NCBI RefSeq assembly: GCF_014203705.1
Contig: NZ_JACHJR010000001.1
Span: 5,270,001 to 5,334,000 of the forward strand
Source of the DNA: Kitasatospora gansuensis
Lineage (GTDB): Bacteria > Actinomycetota > Actinomycetes > Streptomycetales > Streptomycetaceae
Reading direction: 5' to 3'
DNA length: 64,000 nucleotides
Below, in pieces: positions 34,309 to 41,950 of the stretch. The notes beneath the pieces are model-generated. The model was not told the origin of the DNA. It did not search any database and saw only the letters and a list, made by a program, of their open reading frames with translations. Each line of letters opens with the position of its first letter. The first letter of the stretch is position 1. The translations under genes and the position numbers were made by a program.

Positions 34309-35748
34309 TCACCCCTGTCCCGGCAGGGTTCCGGTACGGATCACCTCGGCGTACCAGCGGGCGCTGGCCTTCGGGGTGCGGGCCAGCGTGGCGTAGTCGA
34401 CGTGCACGGCACCGAACCGCTTGGCGTACCCGTACGCCCACTCGAAGTTGTCCAGCAGCGACCAGAGGTAGTAGCCCCGGACGTCGGCCCCGGCCGCCAC
34501 CGCGTCGGCCACCGCGGCCAGGTGGCCGTGCAGGTAGGCGATCCGGTCCTGGTCGTCCACGGTGCCGTCCGGACCGACGACGTCCTCGAAGGCGGCGCCG
34601 TTCTCGGTGACCAGCATCGGCAGCCCGGGGTGCGTCCGGTGCACGTCGAGCAGCAGGTCGGTCAGGCCGGTCGGGTCGATCGGCCAGTCCATCGCGGTGC
34701 GTTCGCCGGCGGCGAGGTGGAAGGCGACGTCCTCGGCGCCGGGCCAGGGCGACTGGTCGCCGCCGCCGTGGCCGTCGTGGCGGGGGAGGTCCTTGGCGTT
34801 CTCGGCGCTCGAAACCACGGTCGGGGTGTAGTAGTTGATGCCCAGCAGGTCGATGGGCCGGCCGATCTCGGCCTGGTCGCCGGGCTGGACCAGGGTGTCC
34901 CAGTCGACCAGGTGGGCGGTGTCGGCGAGCAGGTCGGCGGGGTAACCGCCGTTCAGCATCGGGCCGGTGAAGACCCGGTTGCCGACGGCGTCGATCCGGC
35001 GGGCGGCCGCCAGGTCGTCCGGGTGGTCGGTGAGCGGCCGGATCTGGTGCAGGTTGAGCGAGACGGCCAGCTGGGCGGTGCGCGGCAGGGCGGCGCGCAG
35101 GGCGCCGACCGCCAGGCCGTGGCCGAGGTTGAGGTGGTGGGCGGCCTTGAGCGCGTCGGCAGGGTCGGTCCGCCCCGGGGCGTGCACGCCGGAGCCGTAG
35201 CCGAGGAAGGCGCTGCACCAGGGCTCGTTCAGGGTGGTCCAGGTGGCGACCCGGTCGCCGAGCGCCTCGGCGGCGAGTGCGGCGTAGTCGGCGAACCGGT
35301 ACGCGGTGTCCCGGGCCGGCCAGCCGCCGAGCTCCTCCAGGTGCTGGGGCAGGTCCCAGTGGTAGAGGGTGGCGACCGGGGTGATGCCGTGGGCCAGCAA
35401 CTCGTCGGTCAGCGCCCGGTAGAAGTCCAGCCCGCTCTCGACGGCCGGGCCGCGCCCGGTCGGCTGGATCCGCGGCCAGGACAGCGAGAACCGGTAGGAG
35501 GTCAGGCCGAGTTCGGCCATCAGCCGGACGTCCTCGCGGAACCGGTGGAAGTGGTCGACGGCGATGTCGCCCGTGTCGCCGCCGGCCACCTTGCCCGGGG
35601 TGTGGCTGAAGGTGTCCCAGATCGACGGGGTGCGCCCGTTCTCGGTGACGGCACCCTCGATCTGGTAGGCGGCGGTGGCCGCGCCCCAGGCGAAGCCGGA
35701 CGGGAAGGCCGGGCCGGTGTGGATGGTGCTCGGTTCGGTCACGGTCAT
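34309..35748 (-). CDS. bglC: GH1 β-glucosidase, intracellular cellobiase
   Basis: A 479-aa cytosolic enzyme splitting imported cellobiose/cellotriose to glucose. The GH1 N-terminal signature FPSGFAWGAATAAYQIEGA, the acid/base Glu in TTLNEPWC (near residue 166) and the nucleophile Glu in LVTENGAAF (near residue 383) are present. There is no signal peptide, matching uptake of intact cellobiose. It lies directly after cebG with a CebR box immediately upstream of the ATG. The name follows the cebR-cebEFG-bglC locus known from S. reticuli, S. griseus and S. scabiei. Confidence 0.95.
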   Translation of the reverse strand: MTVTEPSTIHTGPAFPSGFAWGAATAAYQIEGAVTENGRTPSIWDTFSHTPGKVAGGDTGDIAVDHFHRFREDVRLMAELGLTSYRFSLSWPRIQPTGRGPAVESGLDFYRALTDELLAHGITPVATLYHWDLPQHLEELGGWPARDTAYRFADYAALAAEALGDRVATWTTLNEPWCSAFLGYGSGVHAPGRTDPADALKAAHHLNLGHGLAVGALRAALPRTAQLAVSLNLHQIRPLTDHPDDLAAARRIDAVGNRVFTGPMLNGGYPADLLADTAHLVDWDTLVQPGDQAEIGRPIDLLGINYYTPTVVSSAENAKDLPRHDGHGGGDQSPWPGAEDVAFHLAAGERTAMDWPIDPTGLTDLLLDVHRTHPGLPMLVTENGAAFEDVVGPDGTVDDQDRIAYLHGHLAAVADAVAAGADVRGYYLWSLLDNFEWAYGYAKRFGAVHVDYATLARTPKASARWYAEVIRTGTLPGQG

Positions 35749-35750
35749 TG

Positions 35751-35764
35751 CGGGAGCGCTCCCA
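35751..35764. promoter_or_regulatory. CebR box upstream of bglC
   Basis: CGGGAGCGCTCCCA, 13 of 14 matches to TGGGAGCGCTCCCA, centred ten bases before the bglC start. It lets CebR control bglC separately from cebEFG, as described in S. scabiei. Confidence 0.9.
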
Positions 35765-35790
35765 TGGTGAGTGTGGACGCTGACGTGTGA

Positions 35791-36705
35791 TCAGCTCTTG
35801 ACGGCACCGGCGGTGATGCCACCGACGATGTGCTTGCCGAGCACGGCGAAGATCAGCAGCAGCGGCAGGGTGCCGACCAGCGCACCGGTCATGATGACGG
35901 CCTGGTTGATGTCGTACGCGCTGCCGCCGCCGATCGCGGAGAGCGCGACCTGCACGGTCGGGTTCTGCTGGGTGAGCACCACGAAGGGCCAGAAGAAGTC
36001 GTTCCAGGACTGCACGAAGACCAGCATGCCCAGGACCGCCATGGCGGGACGGGCGATCGGGAAGACCACGTGCCAGATGATCCGCAGACTGTGCGCGCCG
36101 TCCACCCGGGCGGCCTCGATCAGCTCCACCGGCAGTGCCTCGGCCAGGAACTGCCGCATGAAGAACACCCCGAAGGCGGCCACCAGCGAGGGCAGGATCA
36201 CCGACTGGAGCTGGTTGCCCCACTCCAGGTCGGTGATGATCTGGTACAGCGGGATGACGCTGAGCTGGGGCGGGATGGTCATGGTCGCCACCACCAGGGT
36301 GAGCAGGATGTTCCGCCCCCGGAACGGGAGTTTGGCGAAGGCGAAGCCGGCCAGCGTGGAGAACAGCACGGTGGAGAGCGACACAAGACCGGCCACGATG
36401 GTCGAGTTGAGCAGGGCCTGGCCCATCGCGGCCTGGTTCCAGACGGTGGAGATGTTGGTCCACAGCTCCCCGCCCGGCAGCAGCGGCGGCGGCGACTGGG
36501 CCACCCGCTCGCCGGTGTGACTGGCCGCCACGAAGGTCCAGTAGAGCGGGAAGAACGAGATCACGGCGGCCAGGCCGAGCAGCACGTACGTGACCGGGCC
36601 GGCCTTGTCGTGGTCGCCGGCCCCGGCCCGGAACCACCGCCGGGTGGCCACCGGCCGTGCGGTGCCCGGGACTTCGGCCGGTCGGGGCGTGGTCAGGGTG
36701 CTCAT
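35791..36705 (-). CDS. cebG: Cellobiose/cellotriose ABC transporter permease
   Basis: A 304-aa permease of the MalG type. Six membrane helices are expected. The EAA loop is at about residues 195-214 (LPVELIEAARVDGAHSLRII, with E-A-A-x-x-D-G). It pairs with CebF to form the channel; the energising ATPase is not in this locus and is normally the multitasking MsiK encoded elsewhere. The start is three bases after the cebF stop (ribosome site GGGAGG), so the genes are co-transcribed. Confidence 0.93.
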   Translation of the reverse strand: MSTLTTPRPAEVPGTARPVATRRWFRAGAGDHDKAGPVTYVLLGLAAVISFFPLYWTFVAASHTGERVAQSPPPLLPGGELWTNISTVWNQAAMGQALLNSTIVAGLVSLSTVLFSTLAGFAFAKLPFRGRNILLTLVVATMTIPPQLSVIPLYQIITDLEWGNQLQSVILPSLVAAFGVFFMRQFLAEALPVELIEAARVDGAHSLRIIWHVVFPIARPAMAVLGMLVFVQSWNDFFWPFVVLTQQNPTVQVALSAIGGGSAYDINQAVIMTGALVGTLPLLLIFAVLGKHIVGGITAGAVKS

Positions 36706-36708
36706 GGC

Positions 36709-37647
36709 TCAGCCTCCCAGCTTGGCGCGGTTGCGACGGGCGATCAGCAGATTGACCGCGCCGACCAGCAGCAGGATCAGCAGCATCGTCCAGGCCACCG
36801 CCGAGGCGCGGCCCAACTGACGGCTGGGCCAGCCGAGTTCGTACAGGTAGAGGCTCAGGGTCTGGTACTGGTGCGCGGAGCCGCCGCTCACCCCGACCCC
36901 GCCGCCGAACAGCATCGGCTCACCGAACAGCTGGGTGGCGCCGATGGTGGAGACGATGATGGTGAACAGGATGGTCGGCCGGATCGACGGGATGGTGATC
37001 CGGGTGAACTGCTGCCAGCGCGAGGCACCGTCCAGGCTCGCCGCCTCGTACAGGTCCTTCGGCACGGCCTGCATCGCGGCCAGGTAGATCAGCGCGTTGT
37101 AGCCGGTCCAACGCCAGGTCACGATGGAGGAGATGGCGATCTGGGAGGGCCAGGTGTCGGCGAACCAGTCGGTGCGCTCGACGCCCACCGCGGAGAGCGC
37201 CCAGTTGATCATCCCGTAGTCCGGGTTGTAGAGCTGGACGAACACCAGGGTGGCCGCGGCGATCGAGGTCGCGTACGGGGCGAGCACCGCCACCCGGAAG
37301 AAACCCCGGGCGCGCAGACGGTAGTTGAGCAGGTGGGCCAGGCCGAGGGCCATCAGCAGCTGCGGGACGGTGGAGAGCACCCCGATGGTGAAGGTGTTCC
37401 GGAGCGCGGTCCAGAACTGCTCACTGTCCCAGAGCCGGGTGTAGTTGCCCAGGCCGCGCCACTCCATGACGTCCGGCGTGAGCAGGTCGACCTGGTGCAG
37501 GGACAGCCAGCCCGTCCAGACCAGCGGGATCAGCCCGAAGGCGGCGAAGCAGAGGAAGAACGGGGCGATGTAGGCGTAGGGGGAGGCCTTCAGGTCGAGG
37601 CGGTAGAGGCGCGAACGCCAACTGGTGGGCGGGGCTGGGGTGGCCAC
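36709..37647 (-). CDS. cebF: Cellobiose/cellotriose ABC transporter permease
   Basis: A 312-aa MalF-type permease with six helices, the first at about residues 25-45 (YIAPFFLCFAAFGLIPLVW). Its EAA loop is PKDLYEAASLDGASRWQQF. It begins with a GTG and a good GGGAGG site, 130 bases after cebE. Together with CebG it forms the membrane channel served by the lipoprotein CebE. The intergenic stretch behind cebE is rich in short repeats but contains no extra promoter that I can see. Confidence 0.93.
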   Translation of the reverse strand: MATPAPPTSWRSRLYRLDLKASPYAYIAPFFLCFAAFGLIPLVWTGWLSLHQVDLLTPDVMEWRGLGNYTRLWDSEQFWTALRNTFTIGVLSTVPQLLMALGLAHLLNYRLRARGFFRVAVLAPYATSIAAATLVFVQLYNPDYGMINWALSAVGVERTDWFADTWPSQIAISSIVTWRWTGYNALIYLAAMQAVPKDLYEAASLDGASRWQQFTRITIPSIRPTILFTIIVSTIGATQLFGEPMLFGGGVGVSGGSAHQYQTLSLYLYELGWPSRQLGRASAVAWTMLLILLLVGAVNLLIARRNRAKLGG

Positions 37648-37776
37648 GGGGTGTCCTCCCGGAAGGGCTGCTGATGGTGCCGCCCGGCCGATGCGTCGTC
37701 AGGCCTCGGCCGGGCGGGTACTGGGGTTGGTACGGCGGCAGTCGGCGGGGGGAGGCCGCCGACTGCCGTGAAAGCC

Positions 37777-39105
37777 TTAGCCGTTGACCTTGTCCGCGAT
37801 GCCCTTGAGCACGGTCTGCCAGGCCTTGGCCGGGTCGGTGCCGTGCTCCTCGATGTCGAGGATGCCGTTGTCGGTGATGATGGTCTTGGCGGTGCCGTCG
37901 TCCGGGCCGATCTTGGCGGGCTTGATGGACGAGGCGGCGGCCGCGTAGATCTGGCCGGTCGGGGTGTCACCGAAGTAGTCCAGCTTGGCCGACTGCACGG
38001 CGGGCAGCTGGAGGCCGGCCGAGGTCGAGGGCAGGTTGCCGACCTTGGTGAAGACCTTGGCCTGCTGCTCCGGCGCGGTCAGCCAGGCGGCCAGCGCCGC
38101 GGCCGCCTTGGTGTGCTTGCCGGCCTTCGGGACGGTCAGGAAGGCGCCGCCCCAGTTGGCGGCGACCGGCGCCTTGGCGATGTCCCACTTGCCCTTGCCG
38201 GCCTCGCCGGACTGCTTGCTGACGATGCCGGTCATCCAGGACGGGCAGGCCACGGTGGCGAACTTCGCGTTGGCGAAGGCCGCTTCCCACGGCTTCTGGA
38301 ACTGCCGCAGCCCGGCGCTGATCTTCGCCTGCGAGGCGGCGACCGAGAGGTCCCAGGCCTTCTTCACGGCCGCGCTGTCCTTGACGTTCAGCTTGCCGGA
38401 GGAGTCGGAGTACTGCTCGGACTCGCCGGAGATCACGGCGTTGAACAGGCCGCTCGCCGAGTCGGTGAAGAAGGTCCCGGCCGGGGCCTTGGCCTGGAAC
38501 GCCTTGCCCTGCTCGATGAACTTGCCCCAGTCGCCGGCCCAGAGCTGGCCGACCGCCTCCCGGTCGGTCGGCAGGCCGGCCTGCTGGAACAGGTCCTTGC
38601 GGTAGCAGATCGCCATCGGGCCGATGTCGGTGCCGAGGCCGATCAGCTCGCCCTTGGCGGTGGTGGCCTGCGTGGACTTCCAGGGCAGCCAGGCGCCGGC
38701 GGTGATGCCCTCGGTCTTGCCGAGGTCGACGAACTTGTCGCCCAACTTGCTGGTCGCCTGGGCGATGTAGCCGACCTCGACGGCCTGGATGTCGGTCAGG
38801 CCGCTGCCCGCCGCCAGGTGGGTGGTCAGGGCGTCCCAGTACTTCTGGCCGTCCTGTGCGGTCTCGGCCTTGATGGTGATGTTCGGGTGGGCCGCCATGT
38901 ACTCGGTGTAGAGCCCGGCCTCCTGGTAGCCGAAGGTGCCGAAGTCGCCGACGGTGAGGGTGATCTTCTCGTTGGTGTCCCCGCCCTTCGCGTCACCGGA
39001 GCCGGAACCGGAGCTGGAGCAGCTGGTGAGCAGCAGGGCGGTGGCGGCCACCGTGGCGGTGGCGAGGGCGGCAGCTCTGCGGGGGCGGGTGGTGCTGCGG
39101 CGCAT
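37777..39105 (-). CDS. cebE: Cellobiose/cellotriose-binding lipoprotein
   Basis: A 442-aa solute-binding protein of the extracellular family 1. A lipoprotein signal (ATALLLTSCSSSGSGSG, cleavage before Cys29) is followed by a Ser/Gly linker and the two-lobed binding fold (KITLTVGDFGTFGYQEAG, PNITIKAETA). It captures cello-oligosaccharides at the outer face of the membrane. AAGGAG lies before the ATG. It opens the cebEFG operon and is preceded by a perfect CebR box. Confidence 0.93.
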   Translation of the reverse strand: MRRSTTRPRRAAALATATVAATALLLTSCSSSGSGSGDAKGGDTNEKITLTVGDFGTFGYQEAGLYTEYMAAHPNITIKAETAQDGQKYWDALTTHLAAGSGLTDIQAVEVGYIAQATSKLGDKFVDLGKTEGITAGAWLPWKSTQATTAKGELIGLGTDIGPMAICYRKDLFQQAGLPTDREAVGQLWAGDWGKFIEQGKAFQAKAPAGTFFTDSASGLFNAVISGESEQYSDSSGKLNVKDSAAVKKAWDLSVAASQAKISAGLRQFQKPWEAAFANAKFATVACPSWMTGIVSKQSGEAGKGKWDIAKAPVAANWGGAFLTVPKAGKHTKAAAALAAWLTAPEQQAKVFTKVGNLPSTSAGLQLPAVQSAKLDYFGDTPTGQIYAAAASSIKPAKIGPDDGTAKTIITDNGILDIEEHGTDPAKAWQTVLKGIADKVNG

Positions 39106-39169
39106 GACGTTCTCCTTGGTCCGGGGTGGGGCAGGGGTGCTGTGTGCGCGGTGATTGGCCAGTAGAGTG

Positions 39170-39183
39170 TGGGAGCGCTCCCA
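39170..39183. promoter_or_regulatory. CebR box upstream of cebE
   Basis: TGGGAGCGCTCCCA, a perfect 14-bp match to the CebR operator, 65 bases before the cebE start and within the divergent cebR–cebE region. Cellobiose/cellotriose binding to CebR is expected to release it and induce uptake. Confidence 0.95.
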
Positions 39184-39368
39184 CGGAAGGCATGCCGGAA
39201 GGTTGCTCGGTCGCGGGGGTGAGTGTCAAGAGCAGAAGTCGGAACCGTTGCCGGAGTGTGTCCTGAGTGGCCTCCCGCCGGCCGTACGGACACCGGCCGG
39301 TCGGCCCACGCCCGAACCGGCCACAATGAGCGATGACGACCACGACGACCTGTCCCACGAGGTGAGCG

Positions 39369-40514
39369 ATGAGCCAGACCGCACAGCGGCCGACGGGGCC
39401 GAACGGGCCGCAGAGGTCGCAGAACCCGCAGGGCTCGCAGGGCTCGCAGGGCTCGCAGGGAGAGCCGGGTGGTTCCGGCCGCGCCTCGACCCGGGTCCCC
39501 GCAGGGGCGGCGCGGCCGACCCTGGAGGAGGTGGCCGCGCTGGCGGGCGTCGGGCGCGGGACGGTCTCCCGGGTGGTGAACGGGTCGCCCCGGGTGAGCG
39601 AGAAGGCGCGGGAGGCGGTGAACGCCGCGATCGCCGAACTCGGCTACGTCCCGAACCGGGCCGCCCGCACCCTGGTCACCTCGCGGACCGATTCGATCGC
39701 GCTGGTGGTGCCCGAGGCGGAGACCCGGCTGTTCTCCGAGCCGTACTTCTCCGACATCATCAGCGGCGTCTCGGCCGAACTCGCCGAGACCGACATGCAG
39801 CTGCTGCTGATCCTGGTCCGCAACCAGCGCGAGCGGGAACGACTTTCGGCCTATCTGACCGCCCAACGGGTGGACGGCGTACTGCTGGTGTCGGTGCATC
39901 AGGACGATCCGCTGCCGAGCCTGCTGGAGAGCCTGGAGATTCCCTCGGTGCTGGCGGGGCGGCGGGGGGACCTGGAGCCGCTGAGCTACGTCCACGCGGA
40001 CAACGCGGGCGGGGCCAGGATGGCCGTCCGGCACCTGCTGCGGCGCGGCTGCCAGGAGGTCGCGACCATCACCGGGCCGCTCGACATGGAGGGGGCCAGG
40101 GCCCGGCTGTCCGGGTACCGGCAGGCCCTGGAGGAGGCCGGGCGGCCGTACCGGGAGGAACTGGTGGGGCCGGGCGACTTCACCGAGGCGGGCGGACGGC
40201 TGGCGATGCGCGAGCTGCTGGAGCGCCGGCCCGGGCTGGACGCGGTGTTCTGCGCCTCGGACGTGATGGCGGCGGGCGCGCTGCAGGTGCTCCGGGCCGC
40301 CGGGCGGCGGGTGCCGGACGACGTGGCGGTGATCGGCTTCGACGACTCGATCGTGGCCCGGCACACCGACCCCCCGCTGACCAGCGTGCGGCAGCCGATC
40401 GAGGAGATGGGGCGGACGATGGCCCGGCTGCTGCTGGAGGAGATCGCCGAGCAGGGGCGGGCGCGGCGGCAGGTGGTGCTGGCCACCGAGCTGGTGGTGC
40501 GGGAGTCGGCGTAG
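39369..40514 (+). CDS. cebR: LacI-family repressor of cellobiose utilisation
   Basis: A 381-aa regulator. An N-terminal tail of about 50 residues, with Gly-Ser-Gln repeats, precedes the LacI helix-turn-helix TLEEVAALAGVGRGTVSRVVNGSPRVSEKAREAV and the hinge helix GYVPNRAARTLVT. A periplasmic-binding-protein-like sensor domain follows. It is divergent from cebE and is expected to bind the boxes at 39170 and 35751. GAGGTG precedes the ATG. The tail's repeat count may vary between strains, since it is made of tandem 9-bp units at about 39429-39462. Confidence 0.93.
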   Translation: MSQTAQRPTGPNGPQRSQNPQGSQGSQGSQGEPGGSGRASTRVPAGAARPTLEEVAALAGVGRGTVSRVVNGSPRVSEKAREAVNAAIAELGYVPNRAARTLVTSRTDSIALVVPEAETRLFSEPYFSDIISGVSAELAETDMQLLLILVRNQRERERLSAYLTAQRVDGVLLVSVHQDDPLPSLLESLEIPSVLAGRRGDLEPLSYVHADNAGGARMAVRHLLRRGCQEVATITGPLDMEGARARLSGYRQALEEAGRPYREELVGPGDFTEAGGRLAMRELLERRPGLDAVFCASDVMAAGALQVLRAAGRRVPDDVAVIGFDDSIVARHTDPPLTSVRQPIEEMGRTMARLLLEEIAEQGRARRQVVLATELVVRESA

Positions 40515-40537
40515 GGCCGCCTGCGGGGCGGTGGGTT

Positions 40538-40570
40538 GGTGCGGGGCCCGGGGTGGCCGGACCCCGCACC
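40538..40570. terminator. Terminator between cebR and the thioesterase gene
   Basis: GGTGCGGGG (40538-40546) pairs with CCCCGCACC (40562-40570). It lies 24 bases after the cebR stop and before the convergent gene's stop at 40584, so it can act in both directions. Confidence 0.65.
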
Positions 40571-40583
40571 GGGTGACCGCGCG

Positions 40584-41030
40584 TCAGGAGTTGGGGCGCA
40601 GGGTCCAGGTGATGGTCATCACGCCGGTGACGTCGCCGTCGGCGCGGGTGATGTCGACCGTGACGGTGAACTCCGGGCGCTCGCCCTTGTCCAGCTCGGC
40701 GACCACGTCGGCGGCCGGGCGGTCCAGGGTGGCGGTCGCGGTGACCACGCCCTTCGCCAGCTTCTTGTACGCGATCTCGGCCTTCACGGCGAGCGGCACG
40801 GCCCGGTGCAGCTGGTCGCCGAACGCGGCGAGCACGATGCAGCCGCTGGCCGACTCGGCCAGCGTGAACATCGCGCCGGCGTGCGGGCCGCCGACGTGGT
40901 TGTGGTACGCGGGCTGGTCCGGCAGCCGGAGCACCGCGCGCTCGGGACTGGTCTCCAGGTACTCGAGGTTGAGGGTGTGCGCCATCGGCACCGTGGAGTC
41001 GAGCAGCTGGCCGATCGAAGGTGTGGTCAT
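40584..41030 (-). CDS. Hotdog-fold thioesterase-like protein (DUF4442 type)
   Basis: A 148-aa protein. The segment YHNHVGGPHAGAMFTLAESASG is typical of PaaI/YiiD-like hotdog proteins (H-x-G-x-x-A-G). The later strands AEIAYKKLAKGVVTATATLD and EFTVTVDITRADGDVTGVMTITW fit the same fold. It probably acts on a CoA or ACP thioester; the substrate is unknown. The ATG at 41030 (MTTPSIGQLL) has no ribosome site on its strand, and a longer in-frame start exists at 41090. Confidence 0.8.
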   Translation of the reverse strand: MTTPSIGQLLDSTVPMAHTLNLEYLETSPERAVLRLPDQPAYHNHVGGPHAGAMFTLAESASGCIVLAAFGDQLHRAVPLAVKAEIAYKKLAKGVVTATATLDRPAADVVAELDKGERPEFTVTVDITRADGDVTGVMTITWTLRPNS

Positions 41031-41123
41031 GGAGGAGATGTTACTAGTGAGTAGGTTCCGGGGGTAGTGCCGCACCGGTGCGCTCGCCACGGCGGGCTGG
41101 ACAGGCAGTGAGGGAACGCGAAA

Positions 41124-41166
41124 AGCCTTGAGGGCCCGATCTCCAGGAGATCAGGCCCTCAAGGCT
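41124..41166 (-). terminator. Terminator hairpin downstream of tRNA-His
   Basis: AGCCTTGAGGGCC (41124-41136) pairs perfectly with GGCCCTCAAGGCT (41154-41166); an inner GATCT/AGATC stem extends it. It lies six bases beyond the tRNA-His 3' end and would end its transcript. Confidence 0.8.
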
Positions 41167-41171
41167 GTTGG

Positions 41172-41245
41172 GGTGAGTAACGGGACTCGAACCCGCGGCC
41201 ACCTGGACCACAACCAGGTGCTCTACCAACTGAGCTATACCCACC
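41172..41245 (-). tRNA. tRNA-His (anticodon GTG)
   Basis: Minus-strand tRNA with acceptor GTGGGTA/TACTCAC (one G·U), D-arm AGCTCAGTTGGTAGAGC, anticodon stem-loop CCTGGTTGTGGTCCAGG (GTG) and T-arm GGTTCGAGTCC. The extra 5' G opposite C73 that identifies tRNA-His is encoded (41245). CCA is not encoded. Confidence 0.95.
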
Positions 41246-41343
41246 ATCTGCCGGTGCGTTCCCGCTCCGACAGGAAGAACTCTACAGGATCGGAACGGGT
41301 GCTCGCGCCAGGATTTCGGCGACCGGAGGGAGGGGCTGGCTGG

Positions 41344-41946
41344 TCAGCTGGTCGGCAGCTGGTACTTGGCCGCGATGGCGCGAGCGGCGTCGGTGTCCGG
41401 ACCCGGCTGGGCGACGAACACCGCCTCGCGGTAGTAGCGGAGTTCGGCGATGCTCTCCCGGATGTCCGCGAGGGCGCGGTGGCTGCCACCCTTCTGCGGG
41501 CTGTTGTAGTAGGCGCGCGGGAACCAGCGACGGGCCAGTTCCTTGATCGAGGAGACGTCCACGATGCGGTAGTGCAGGTGGCTTTCGAGCGCGGGCATGT
41601 CCCGGGAGAGGAAGCCGCGGTCGGTGGCCACCGAGTTGCCGCAGAGCGGCGTCTTGCCGGCCTCGGCCGCGTGCTCCCGGATGTAGGCGAGCACCCGCGC
41701 CTCCGCCTCGGCGAGCGTGACGCCGTTCGCCAGCTCGTCGAGCAGGCCGGAGGAGGTGTGCATCTGGCGCACCACGTCCGGCATGGTCTCCAGGGACTCG
41801 GCGGGTGGACGGATGATGACGTCCACGCCCTCCCCGAGGATGTTCAGTTCGGAGTCGGTCACCAGAGCGGCGACCTCGACCAGGGCGTCCCGGCCGAGGT
41901 CGAGCCCCGTCATTTCACAGTCGATCCATACCAGGCGGTCATTCAC
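41344..41946 (-). CDS. orn: Oligoribonuclease
   Basis: A 200-aa DEDDh 3'-5' exonuclease degrading 2-5-nt RNA and pGpG. Motif I is WIDCEMTGLD (D-x-E), motif II is TPLCGNSVATDRGF and motif III is GSHRALADIRESI, with the histidine of the DEDDh type. Length is standard. It starts four bases after the adpA stop, the adpA–ornA arrangement conserved in streptomycetes, where loss of Orn impairs development. Confidence 0.97.
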   Translation of the reverse strand: MNDRLVWIDCEMTGLDLGRDALVEVAALVTDSELNILGEGVDVIIRPPAESLETMPDVVRQMHTSSGLLDELANGVTLAEAEARVLAYIREHAAEAGKTPLCGNSVATDRGFLSRDMPALESHLHYRIVDVSSIKELARRWFPRAYYNSPQKGGSHRALADIRESIAELRYYREAVFVAQPGPDTDAARAIAAKYQLPTS

Positions 41947-41950
41947 ACAC

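Noticed and set aside
39420..39470. CRISPR-like array
   Set aside because: The 9-bp units lie inside a coding frame without spacers, and there are no cas genes in the window.
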